From Deltaproteobacteria bacterium (GTDB taxonomy: Bacteria > Desulfobacterota > Syntrophobacteria > Syntrophobacterales > Syntrophobacteraceae), in the NCBI GenBank assembly GCA_021793275.1, contig JAJYTC010000018.1, positions 1-40,995 of the forward strand: 40,995 nucleotides of DNA, in the 5' to 3' direction. A program made the translations under genes and the position numbers. Under the pieces are notes generated by a model. That model made no database searches, was not told the origin of the DNA, and saw only the letters and a program-made list of their open reading frames with translations. Below, piece after piece: positions 34,420 through 40,995 of the stretch. Numbering within the stretch: the first letter of the stretch is position 1; each line of letters begins with the position of its first letter.

Positions 34420-35748
34420 ATGAGCGATTCCACGAAAACGACATGGTTCGAATGGGCGCGGGAAAACACCGACCCCAGCCGTGCCGCAGAAAAACCCGAA
34501 GCTCTGAGCAATCTACTGGTTCTGGATATCAGCCGGGAGAGCATGAGCGGCCCTGTGTGCTCTTCCATCCTTGCGGAGATGGGCGCAGAAGTAATACGGA
34601 TCGAACCGCCCGGGGGAGACCCGGCGAGGCGCTTCAGCCCGTTTGGCGTTCTTCACCGCGGCACGGGGCTGGGTTATCTGGTCGAGGGCAGAAACAAGAG
34701 CCACATCACCCTTAACCTCGAAGACCCCCAAGGCCGGCAGATGTTCAAGTCCCTTGCCGCACACGCCGACGTCGTCATCGAAACCTTCCGACCGGGTCTT
34801 CTGGACGACTGGGGCATCGGGTACAGGCAGCTCGAAAAGATGAACGAGCGCCTCATATACGCGGGCCTTTCGACCTACGGCCATTTCGGCCCCCTTGCCT
34901 CCTGCGGGCGGGCGGGCTCCGAGATCTCCAACCAGGCATATTCGGGCCTGGCACAGATAAACGGCGAAGCCGAAGGCGACGAGCAGACCGAATACGGTGT
35001 CCCGACAAAGGTCGGCGCCTGGTACGGCTGGTACGCAGAAGGGCTTTTCGGCGCATACGGCATACTGGTTGCCCTCAACTTTCGCGAAACATCCGGAAAG
35101 GGCCAGTTCGTGGACGTTTCCGGCGCCGAATGCATAATGAAATTCATCGATTACAACATCAACTGGTATCACATGGAAGGCAGGATCAAGGAGCGCATGG
35201 GCAACTACGATCAGGCCGTCTTCCCTTATACCTACATCAGGTGCAGCGACGGATACACCTTTATTGCCGCCTATAACGACGAGGCTTTTGCGACGCTCAT
35301 GGAAATAATCGGCGCCCCCGACCTCGCGGCGACCCCGCGGTTTTCATCCTTTATGAACAGGACTTCGATAGAAAATGAGCAGGCGCTGCAGCAGATCCTG
35401 GAAGAGTGGAGCGCGCAGTACACGGTCGATGAGGTGATCGCCCGCGTGCAGGAGGTCATATCGCGCAAAGAGGGCCGAGCGGCCGCGGTAGTCACCGGGA
35501 AGGTGCTAAGGCCCTCGGAGACCATCGAGCAGCAGGACTGGTGGGAGCGCGGCGTATTCAGGAAAATCGAGGACCCTTGCTACGGGGAACTGACTTTGCA
35601 GGGGCCGGTCTGGAACATGAGCGAGACCCCGCCCCGCCTCAAATGGGTCTGCCGTCCCGTCGGCGCCGACAACCGGTTCATTTACCTCAAATATCTCGGC
35701 CTGGGGCGCAGCGAATTGGAAAGGCTCGGCGAGCGGGGAGTTATTTAG
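34420..35748 (+). CDS. class III CoA-transferase-like subunit without catalytic Asp
   Basis: This 442-residue CaiB/BaiF-family protein is a diverged paralog of the preceding gene product. It keeps MGAEVIRIEPPGGD at 54-67, ADVVIETFRPG at 116-126 and the SGKGQFVDVS segment. At the place of the catalytic Asp it has W204 (motif WYGWYAEG); the flanking residues align without gaps. It therefore probably cannot form the CoA-enzyme intermediate alone and serves as the partner subunit of a heterodimer. The ATG at 34420 has a GAGGAA site; a start at 34399 would add 7 residues. It is the last gene of the operon. Confidence 0.88.
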   Translation: MSDSTKTTWFEWARENTDPSRAAEKPEALSNLLVLDISRESMSGPVCSSILAEMGAEVIRIEPPGGDPARRFSPFGVLHRGTGLGYLVEGRNKSHITLNLEDPQGRQMFKSLAAHADVVIETFRPGLLDDWGIGYRQLEKMNERLIYAGLSTYGHFGPLASCGRAGSEISNQAYSGLAQINGEAEGDEQTEYGVPTKVGAWYGWYAEGLFGAYGILVALNFRETSGKGQFVDVSGAECIMKFIDYNINWYHMEGRIKERMGNYDQAVFPYTYIRCSDGYTFIAAYNDEAFATLMEIIGAPDLAATPRFSSFMNRTSIENEQALQQILEEWSAQYTVDEVIARVQEVISRKEGRAAAVVTGKVLRPSETIEQQDWWERGVFRKIEDPCYGELTLQGPVWNMSETPPRLKWVCRPVGADNRFIYLKYLGLGRSELERLGERGVI

Positions 35749-35854
35749 TTCCAGTTTCCTCAGTTCCCGGGGTCTTGAATTCAGGGGGTCATCAGGTCCC
35801 GATCCGCTGCTCCATAAATCTTCCGGGCCCTTGATCTCTCGCCCTCTCAACCTA

Positions 35855-35883
35855 TTGACAAAATCGGGGCGCTCTGTTAAACA
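35855..35883 (+). promoter_or_regulatory. sigma-70 promoter of the tRNA-Asn gene
   Basis: TTGACA at 35855-35860, a 17-nt spacer and TAAACA at 35878-35883 lie just upstream of the tRNA. The transcript should start near 35890, a few bases before the mature 5' end. Confidence 0.75.
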
Positions 35884-35896
35884 GAATCTTCTTCAT

Positions 35897-35969
35897 TCCC
35901 CGGTAGCTCAACCGGCAGAGCGGGTGGCTGTTAACCACTAGGTTGGCGGTTCGAGTCCGTCCCGGGGAG
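35897..35969 (+). tRNA. tRNA-Asn (anticodon GTT)
   Basis: A 73-nt cloverleaf: acceptor TCCCCGG pairs with CCGGGGA, the D-arm is GCTC..GAGC, the anticodon stem GGTGG/CCACT encloses loop CTGTTAA with GTT at 35930-35932, the variable loop is AGGTT, and the T-arm has the TTCGAGT loop. CCA is not encoded. The last 27 nt are repeated at 36304-36331, typical of a tRNA used as an integration site. Confidence 0.95.
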
Positions 35970-35970
35970 C
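35943..35970 (+). repeat. direct repeat, copy 1 (3' end of tRNA-Asn)
   Basis: These 28 nt, the T-arm and 3' acceptor half of the tRNA, recur identically at 36304-36331. Such tRNA 3'-end duplications are the usual mark of site-specific insertion. Confidence 0.85.
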
Positions 35971-35978
35971 TTTCATAT

Positions 35979-36014
35979 AAAGGGCTGGGCCGCAAGGTCC
36001 GGCCCTTTTCTTTT
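35979..36014 (+). terminator. intrinsic terminator of tRNA-Asn
   Basis: A 13-bp stem with two G-T pairs (outer arms AAAGGGC / GCCCTTT) and a GCAA tetraloop is followed by TCTTTT. It ends 12 nt before the GIY-YIG gene. Confidence 0.85.
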
Positions 36015-36025
36015 CAGAGACTATC

Positions 36026-36286
36026 ATGCCATACTGGGTCTACGTACTGGAAAGCCAAACCTCTGGCCGTCTTTACTGCGGGCAAACCTCGGACCTGGAC
36101 AGACGCATTGCCCAGCACAATGACCCGGGGCACACATTCACTCGGACGACCAAAGTGTTTGATGGACCATGGCGCTTAAAATGGAGCCATCAGTGCACGT
36201 GCCGTACCGATGCTATCAAATTGGAACGTAGAATCAAGAAAAGGGGGGCCGCACGCTTCCTGGCAGACCAAGCGGGCGGCTGTTAA
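36026..36286 (+). CDS. small GIY-YIG endonuclease-domain protein
   Basis: This 86-residue protein is a single GIY-YIG nuclease domain of the UPF0213/YhbQ-like size. The motif appears as VYVLES..RLYCGQT at residues 5-21. Catalytic-type residues R27 and N32 (DRRIAQHN) and the metal-binding E67 (LERRIKKRG) are present. It lies between the tRNA-Asn gene and a partial tRNA-Asn copy. Its last codons, including the TAA stop, are made from the anticodon-arm-like sequence of that copy (36272-36286). No good ribosome site is seen. This arrangement suggests a small mobile or homing-type cassette; a DNA-repair role is the alternative. Confidence 0.8.
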   Translation: MPYWVYVLESQTSGRLYCGQTSDLDRRIAQHNDPGHTFTRTTKVFDGPWRLKWSHQCTCRTDAIKLERRIKKRGAARFLADQAGGC

Positions 36287-36331
36287 TCCCGCGAAGCGCG
36301 GGATTGGCGGTTCGAGTCCGTCCCGGGGAGC
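36272..36331 (+). repeat. partial, altered tRNA-Asn copy (insertion junction)
   Basis: Positions 36272-36286 match the anticodon arm of the tRNA at 14 of 15 positions, and 36304-36331 match its 3' end exactly. Between them, the 8 nt of the true tRNA are replaced by 17 nt that help form a perfect 8-bp hairpin (ATCCCGCG / CGCGGGAT). The acceptor 5' half and D-arm are missing, so it cannot be a functional tRNA. Confidence 0.85.
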
Positions 36332-36341
36332 CCAGAAAATC

Positions 36342-36377
36342 GAGAGGCTAGCCAAGTTGGCTGGCCTCTCTTTTTTT
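36342..36377 (+). terminator. strong intrinsic terminator
   Basis: Outer stem GAGAGGC / GCCTCTC and inner AGCCAA / TTGGCT are followed by seven T residues. It lies just past the partial tRNA copy and would stop transcription coming from the GIY-YIG gene. Confidence 0.85.
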
Positions 36378-36380
36378 GCG

Positions 36381-36399
36381 GTGTCAACATAGTGTCAAC
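36381..36399 (+). repeat. two GTGTCAAC direct repeats
   Basis: GTGTCAAC occurs at 36381-36388 and 36392-36399, 11 bp apart, directly after the terminator. Such short repeats beside a tRNA junction may be arm-type recombinase binding sites; this is a guess. Confidence 0.4.
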
Positions 36400-36436
36400 T
36401 CTATGCCAGTTTCACCTAATGAAAAGAGGGTCGCAT

Positions 36437-36791
36437 TCACGCGCGCCACCATTTCTTCAATATGTTCGCGGTCGGCAATACTACCCCAGCTAAGCTCGCG
36501 GTGCATGAAATGGCGGACATGTGGATTAGGCGGGAGCGGTCGGCAAACGCCATCTTTCCAAAAGGATTACCCTGCGGCAAAATCGGAAGCGGCTTGGGAA
36601 GCGAGAGTTCCACAAAAGTTGTGGGTCGCACCGACCCTGTCCTTTGATCTTCTTTTCCAGTAATAGGAACTTTTGATGTTGATTTTGTTTGATCGGCAGT
36701 ACTCAACCTGGTTCAGACCGCTTACTGCGCACCGCGCTATATGATCTTCCCAGAACTGCTGCCTGCCGGATTTGCTCAGATTCTTCCGCAT
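36437..36791 (-). pseudogene. frameshifted IS66-type transposase accessory gene fragment
   Basis: The first frame (from ATG 36791) encodes FWEDHIARCAVSGLNQVEYC and SSYYWKRR, the N-terminal helix-turn-helix pattern of IS66-family OrfA proteins. The match then continues in another frame with TTFVELSLP (ORF ending at 36437), showing a frameshift near 36650. No OrfB or large transposase is nearby, so this is a decayed insertion-sequence remnant. Confidence 0.55.
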
Positions 36792-36871
36792 GCTTGGCCA
36801 CCCGTCGTGTTTTCAGGAGATCGTGGCAGAACTATTATTCACGTACAAGGTGGGGTTTCCCGACCGCTTAC

Positions 36872-37287
36872 CTATTTCCGGATGGAAAGCAGCCGCAGCC
36901 CATCAATTCGTTCGAAGTGGTTGACGTTGTTGGTAAGAAGGGTCAGGTTGCGGCAAAGGCAGGTAGCGGCGATCAGGAGATCAAAATCTCCGATCATTCT
37001 TCCGGTTAACTGCCGGAATTTCACAATTTCCCGCGCTCCCGACCGAAGCATTGGCAAATATCCTGGTCCACTTCCATTACAGGGAATCGGGAGAGAAACA
37101 TGTCGAGGATGGTTTCATTTTTCTCCGGATCTCGGGAGTAAAATACTCCTTCGTAGAGTTCGGCTAAAGACATGACACTGAGGGCCACTCCTTTAGGCTC
37201 AAGTTCCAAAAGTTTCTCCGTGGTGGCCTGTATGTTGTTCAGATGATCGATAACCCAGTCCGTATCCACCAGATACCTGAGCTTCAT
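36872..37287 (-). pseudogene. VapC-type PIN-domain toxin, frameshifted
   Basis: The first part (37287 down to 37021) encodes the PIN N-terminal half, with LVDTDWVIDHL carrying the first acidic residue and SLAELYEGV the second. It stops at FGRERGKL. The C-terminal half lies in another frame (to 36872) as GDFDLLIAATCL and LTLLTNNVNHFERI, with the remaining acidic residues. Together they form a full PIN domain, so a single-base change near 37020-37030 broke the gene, or the read has an error there. The start overlaps the antitoxin stop by 4 nt. Confidence 0.8.
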
Positions 37288-37532
37288 AGTTTGACCTCCG
37301 GTCGAGTTGAAAGCAAACGATCTTCATAAATCCGCCGCTTGAGTTCTTCGCAATCGATAGTGTCTTTCCAGTCTCCGGCAGTGGCCATGAGGATATCCTT
37401 AGCCGTTACGGTTTCAGATTTGTTCCGACGGGGCCGTTTGGTCTTGGCCTTTTTTCTCAGCCGTTCGGCCAGGGACTCCAAGAGTTTAACGTCCTCGTCA
37501 TCCAAACCGTGGATTTCAATAAAATGTGCCAT
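37284..37532 (-). CDS. VapB-like antitoxin
   Basis: This 82-residue protein is charged and mostly helical, with a basic linker (LRKKAKTKRPRRNKS) and a C-terminal part (WKDTIDCEELKRRIYEDRLL) that could wrap the toxin. Its stop overlaps the PIN-domain start (ATGA), the normal toxin-antitoxin layout. The N-terminal part is short of clear AbrB or ribbon-helix-helix motifs, so the family is named from context. Confidence 0.7.
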   Translation of the reverse strand: MAHFIEIHGLDDEDVKLLESLAERLRKKAKTKRPRRNKSETVTAKDILMATAGDWKDTIDCEELKRRIYEDRLLSTRPEVKL

Positions 37533-37806
37533 CGGCCTCTCCTTTTCCGTGGTAAATTAAATAGAGAACTTGTCCGTAGTGGGCGTTCTAAGCCGCGATA
37601 CGGTTATTCTATGCCTTTTCAGACTGTTGTCAAACCACCTGAGTTGCAATTTAAATACATCCCTGGCCGGTGTTTATTCCGCCTCGTGAGGGTATTGCCG
37701 TCGAAGCATGAGGCCTTTTCGAAAGCCGGCCAGTGTCCGGCAGTTTGACTGCGAAAGCAAATTCCCTCATCTTTTTCGAGGAACAGCTATACCTTATCCT
37801 CAAAGC

Positions 37807-38763
37807 ATGGAAGAGGATAATCTAAAAATGGTAGAGGACTGTTTCCGGGAAGCCCGGATTACCGACGAACTGCGGCCGGGCTCCATCAAAAAATACGGGA
37901 GTTCGATCAAGAACTTCCTGGAACTGCTCGGGCCGAAAAATCTGACAGACTTAAACAACCGCGACTTTGGCCACTACATTCTCGAAATGAAAAGCCGGGG
38001 GGCCAGTAATGTCCGCATCGCCAATGTCATCGCCGCCATGAAGTGGCTGATTGCCCGCTTGTGGGAGAAGGGCGCCACATTTCCCTCTCTTGATCTCCTT
38101 GCCGTGAGGAAACCAAAAGCTGTAAAAAAAGAGACAAATTATCTCACCGAGCGCGAGGTAGCCCAATTCCTGGACACGGTCCAGGACGATACTTCGAGGC
38201 GGTCAACGGTTAAGGGGGGCCGCTTTATGGCGTTCACCATGCTTCTTTTGCAAACCGGCGCCCGGATCGGGGAAGCCCTGTCCATCAATCGGGCCAATAT
38301 CGACCGGGAGAACAAGGAAATCCAAATAGTCGGGAAAGGCGGCAAGCCCCGGACCCTGTTTTTGCGAGACGAGACCCTCCACTGGATCGATAGATATCTG
38401 GCCGTGAGGGAAGACGACGAACCAGCCCTTTTTGCCTGCCAGGACGGGACCGCCCGCTGGAAACAGACGGATGCTGGAAGGAGTTTTAAAAGATATAAGG
38501 ACAGGTCGGGAATCAAGAAGCATTTTGTCATTCACACGTTTCGGCACACTTTTGCGACGATGTATCTCATGAAAGGGGCCGGCATCAACGTGGTCCAGAC
38601 GGCCCTCGGCCACTCCGATCCGGTGACAACCCTCAAATACTATGCTGCCGCCGTGGAAAAAGCCAAAGTAAGGGAAACGATCAACGACCGGCATTTCGAC
38701 TTCATCCCAAGCTCCCTTCTAGCTTCAAGGTCACTACCGAATAACTGCCATCTGTCCCAATAA
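37807..38763 (+). CDS. tyrosine recombinase/integrase (Xer-like), plus strand
   Basis: This 318-residue recombinase has a SAM-like N-terminal DNA-binding domain (about 10-95) and a catalytic domain. Catalytic residues are all visible: R153 in TGARIGE, a Lys at K177 or K180 in the beta-hairpin (VGKGGK), H243 and R246 (HTFR), H269 in LGHS, and the nucleophile Y278 or Y279 in LKYY. The ATG at 37807 fits the N-terminus; longer in-frame forms from 37708 run through non-conserved sequence. A possible driver of the tRNA-linked accessory region, though it lies about 1.5 kb from the tRNA copy. Confidence 0.88.
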   Translation: MEEDNLKMVEDCFREARITDELRPGSIKKYGSSIKNFLELLGPKNLTDLNNRDFGHYILEMKSRGASNVRIANVIAAMKWLIARLWEKGATFPSLDLLAVRKPKAVKKETNYLTEREVAQFLDTVQDDTSRRSTVKGGRFMAFTMLLLQTGARIGEALSINRANIDRENKEIQIVGKGGKPRTLFLRDETLHWIDRYLAVREDDEPALFACQDGTARWKQTDAGRSFKRYKDRSGIKKHFVIHTFRHTFATMYLMKGAGINVVQTALGHSDPVTTLKYYAAAVEKAKVRETINDRHFDFIPSSLLASRSLPNNCHLSQ

Positions 38764-38792
38764 CGACGGCAATATCGCTGACCTGTGGTACA

Positions 38793-38817
38793 GTGCAGAG
38801 TGCAGAGTGCAGAGTGC
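38793..38817 (+). repeat. 7-bp tandem repeat (GTGCAGA), 3.5 copies
   Basis: Three and a half copies of GTGCAGA lie between the recombinase and the unknown gene. They are too short and spacer-free to be CRISPR. Similar short tandem repeats occur as replication-slippage tracts in many genomes. Confidence 0.8.
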
Positions 38818-38857
38818 CCGTAGCGCGCCGTCCTGAATACTGGCAGGGAGAAAACCG

Positions 38858-39682
38858 ATGAAGCAGATGGCCGATGAAGAAAAAATACGGGCGTATTATA
38901 CGCATATGGAACCTAGGAAACAGTATCAGCTTAAACCGAAAGCAATGAAGATAGTCACGACAAATATAGACAGGCTGGTCGAAAGCCAGCGCGAGCTTAT
39001 TATCGGCTCGTATGACCAGTTTTTGCGCTTCGGCGGACCCTGCGTGTATTTTCATCTCCAATGCCTGGCGGAAGGCAAGAGGGATTTCCTCTCTCCGAGG
39101 CATATTGAAATGCTGTATGCCACCCTTACCGCCTGGGGGATGCATCGCATGGGCGATTCGGAAAGAACAAAGACCAAATTATCTGAATGGGATCGCTTTT
39201 CTGAATCGTTCTACAGGAACAAAGAGGTCCTGGAAAAAATCCGAGAGAACAGCATGTCGGAAATGAGTTCGGACGAATATGCCCGCTCGCTCCAGGATTT
39301 AAAAGACCTTTATTTGCATCTCGATCTGACTGAAGCTGACTCGACGCTCGTGGTCAACTCGAAAGCGTTGTTCCACTTGTTTCCCGAATACATTCCGCCG
39401 ATTGACAGGAAGTACACCCTCCGTTTTCTCCTGAAAAGCCCGGACCAGTGGATGACACCGGATAAAAAGTTCAGGCCGATCATGCTTCCTCAAGGCAAAG
39501 CCAACCAATTTGCCTGGTTTGAAGAGACCTGCAACGTATTCAAGGACATGCTGGACCGCCTCGATACCGGTCATATCGCCGAAGAACGGCGGAGAAACCA
39601 GGTCACGCCCCCGAAGATCATCGACAATGCAATCGTCCATTACGTGAGAATAATATCCGGCAAAATCGAAGGCACGGACTAA
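38858..39682 (+). CDS. conserved protein of unknown function (PPIDRxYT motif)
   Basis: This 274-residue protein is soluble with no signal peptide or membrane segment. Its most conserved-looking part is VVNSKALFHLFPEYIPPIDR followed by KYTLRFLL near residues 166-195, a pattern I have seen in widespread uncharacterised proteins of accessory regions. The N-terminal part is helical (LVESQRELIIGSYDQFLRF). No nuclease, ATPase or DNA-binding motif is apparent. It lies between two convergent tyrosine recombinases, so it is probably cargo of that element. I do not assign a function. Confidence 0.7.
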   Translation: MKQMADEEKIRAYYTHMEPRKQYQLKPKAMKIVTTNIDRLVESQRELIIGSYDQFLRFGGPCVYFHLQCLAEGKRDFLSPRHIEMLYATLTAWGMHRMGDSERTKTKLSEWDRFSESFYRNKEVLEKIRENSMSEMSSDEYARSLQDLKDLYLHLDLTEADSTLVVNSKALFHLFPEYIPPIDRKYTLRFLLKSPDQWMTPDKKFRPIMLPQGKANQFAWFEETCNVFKDMLDRLDTGHIAEERRRNQVTPPKIIDNAIVHYVRIISGKIEGTD

Positions 39683-39706
39683 AATCGACGGGTCATCTTT
39701 CCCTCT

Positions 39707-40639
39707 TTACAGATCCAAATACTCCCGGTGTGCCTTCTTTGCCAGCTCCTTGTCTACGCCCAGGTAGTACTTACAGGTTGTATCCAACCGCTCATGGCCC
39801 AGGATTTCCTTGACGTGGACGATGGGGCAGCCGTTAAATATCAGATTGGTAGCCACCGAATGCTTGAGGATATGCGGAGTCAGCTTCTTGGTGATTTTGG
39901 CTTTCTCCCGATGACGTTTGAAGAACCGCCACATGTCCCCGGGAGTGAGCCGGCGCGGCTCGCCGTTCGTCACAAAGACGGCCTCGCACATGTCATGGCG
40001 CCTTTCCAGATACCGCCTGATCCATTCTAAGGCCCGGTCGGTGAAGAACACCCGCCGCTCCTTGTTGCCATTACCGACGATCTTGGCCTCTTTCTTTTTC
40101 CAGTTGATGTCTTTCCGATTGAGCGAAAGCACTTCGCTTATCCGCATCCCGGTCCCCAGGATCGTTTCCACTATCGCCCGGAACCGCAAGTCCTTCATCC
40201 GGGAGACATCGATTGTTCCGAGAAATGTCTCGATCTCTTCCTTGGTGAGAAAAAGGACCTCCCGCCGCGCCCTTTTGGGCGGCCGGATCTGTTTGGGATT
40301 CAAAACGGGAAGTTTTAGGAAATCCCGGCAGTAAGTGAGGAAGCTCCTCACAGCAAAGACCACGCTGCATATCCGGGCCTGGCCGACTCCCCGGTCCACC
40401 ATGAGTCTTTTTAACCGGACAAAATCCTCAACGGCAAGGGCAGAAACGTCCTTGTCCCCGATGTCCCGGATGAACCAGCCCAGGGAATCCCGGTACTTCG
40501 AAACGGTCCGGGGAGAGAAGTTAAGTTCGTAGCGGGCGTACTCCAAGAAGCCCTCGATGAGGCCGCTGATTTCCCTTCCGGAGCGTTGCGATTTGTCGTG
40601 GAAAGCAGCGCATTCCAGTGACTCTTTTGAGTTTTTCAT
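39707..40639 (-). CDS. tyrosine recombinase (Xer-like) with variant HxxK box, minus strand
   Basis: This 310-residue recombinase has an N-terminal SAM-like domain (about 25-110) and a catalytic domain with R166 (TGMRISE), K193 (GNGNKERR), H256, H282 (LGHERL) and Y291 or Y292 (CKYY). The second catalytic Arg of the HxxR box is Lys here (HILK, K259), an unusual but conservative change. It is related to, but clearly diverged from, the plus-strand recombinase. The ATG at 40639 lies close to a hairpin with a T-run (40649-40673), which may control its expression. Confidence 0.88.
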   Translation of the reverse strand: MKNSKESLECAAFHDKSQRSGREISGLIEGFLEYARYELNFSPRTVSKYRDSLGWFIRDIGDKDVSALAVEDFVRLKRLMVDRGVGQARICSVVFAVRSFLTYCRDFLKLPVLNPKQIRPPKRARREVLFLTKEEIETFLGTIDVSRMKDLRFRAIVETILGTGMRISEVLSLNRKDINWKKKEAKIVGNGNKERRVFFTDRALEWIRRYLERRHDMCEAVFVTNGEPRRLTPGDMWRFFKRHREKAKITKKLTPHILKHSVATNLIFNGCPIVHVKEILGHERLDTTCKYYLGVDKELAKKAHREYLDL

Positions 40640-40648
40640 AAACCAAAA

Positions 40649-40673
40649 AACCTGCCAAATACAATTGCAGGTT
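40649..40673 (-). terminator. hairpin with T-run upstream of the minus-strand recombinase
   Basis: A 7-bp stem (GCAGGTT arm downstream, AACCTGC arm upstream on the plus strand; 11-nt loop) read on the minus strand ends in TTTTTT about 10 nt before the recombinase ATG. It looks like a terminator or attenuator placed in the leader and may mask the ribosome site. Confidence 0.5.
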
Positions 40674-40995
40674 CCTTATGTTCACAACCTTTTGCGATTA
40701 GTCCGAGAGTCTACGCTAGCTGTACAAAACTAGCTACAGATTAAGGCTCTGTTAAGCCTGGCGTTTCTTATTGGCGAACCAATAAGATCGACCGCCGGAC
40801 AATGCCAATGCGTCTGTATTCCCAACAATGACGGAGGAAATATTATTGAGCCACATCTCTCGACAGTTGTCAATTTCTCCCTGGAAAGGAGGTGTTTCCG
40901 GGCGTGGGAAACCGCTTATTTCAGGCAAACAGTGGACAGTAGGATTGAAATTGTATAGGGAAGTTTTAAAAAAATTATTAGCGAACTGTTTTAAT
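40674..40995. other. window end: intergenic region with hairpin
   Basis: No credible gene is seen. A perfect 9-bp hairpin with a CGAA loop lies at 40766-40787 (TCTTATTGG / CCAATAAGA). A perfect ribosome-site sequence AAAGGAGGTG occurs at 40885-40894 but only a 12-codon ORF follows it. Confidence 0.45.

Noticed and set aside
37533-37806. Possible plus-strand genes between the antitoxin and recombinase
   Set aside because: Short frames here have no ribosome site or family pattern; the recombinase N-terminus is best set at 37807.
38793-38817. Tandem repeat as CRISPR remnant
   Set aside because: Units are 7 bp with no spacers, unlike any CRISPR array; no cas gene is present.
40885-40937. Small gene after the perfect ribosome site AAAGGAGGTG
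   Set aside because: Only about 12 codons follow a GTG before a stop, and nothing supports translation.

Overview
The window looks like a chromosomal segment of an anaerobic, probably Desulfobacterota-type (former Deltaproteobacteria) bacterium. The clues are a 4-hydroxybenzoyl-CoA-reductase-like molybdoenzyme, a MetF/MetV methylene-tetrahydrofolate reductase next to an MvhD-fused flavoprotein, an NfnAB-type transhydrogenase and heavy use of sigma-54 enhancer-binding regulators. The taxonomic call is inference only; no rRNA gene is present.

Left part (1-15 kb). One minus-strand series runs from about 12.3 kb down to 52: a GltD-like flavoprotein fused to an MvhD domain, metV, metF, a soluble PAS histidine kinase and a sigma-54-dependent response regulator. 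After a gap holding a near-consensus -24/-12 promoter come the FAD/4Fe-4S, 2Fe-2S and molybdopterin subunits of the reductase and a phenylacetate-CoA-ligase-like enzyme. Divergently, nfnA-nfnB run on the plus strand to a bidirectional terminator. The series suggests activation of an aromatic acid to its CoA thioester and reductive dehydroxylation, under two-component sigma-54 control, beside one-carbon and NAD(P)H/ferredoxin electron handling.

Middle part (15-27.7 kb). A minus-strand metal-uptake operon (binding protein, ATPase, two permeases, Fur/Zur-family regulator, then a secreted protein and a metallo-beta-lactamase-fold protein) starts behind a 27-bp palindromic operator. Plus-strand genes follow: a Spy/CpxP-like periplasmic protein, a His/Tyr/Gly-rich secreted protein, a bifunctional-nuclease-family protein, an RdgC-like protein with a membrane-anchored partner, and a lipoprotein.

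Second catabolic unit (25.9-35.75 kb). A PAS-PAS sigma-54 activator is followed by two matching palindromes 84 bp apart, a near-consensus -24/-12 promoter, and an operon of a MaoC-type hydratase, branched-chain-type ABC uptake genes (with LivH and LivM fused) and two adjacent class III CoA-transferase genes. One transferase keeps the catalytic Asp and the other has Trp there, as expected of a heterodimeric enzyme. This reads as a dedicated uptake-and-activation system for an organic acid of unknown identity.

Right end (35.9-41 kb). A tRNA-Asn gene marks the edge of an accessory region. A small GIY-YIG gene lies between the tRNA and a partial tRNA-Asn copy. After it come a frameshifted IS66-type fragment, a VapB antitoxin with a frameshifted VapC, and two convergent tyrosine recombinases flanking a conserved gene of unknown function.
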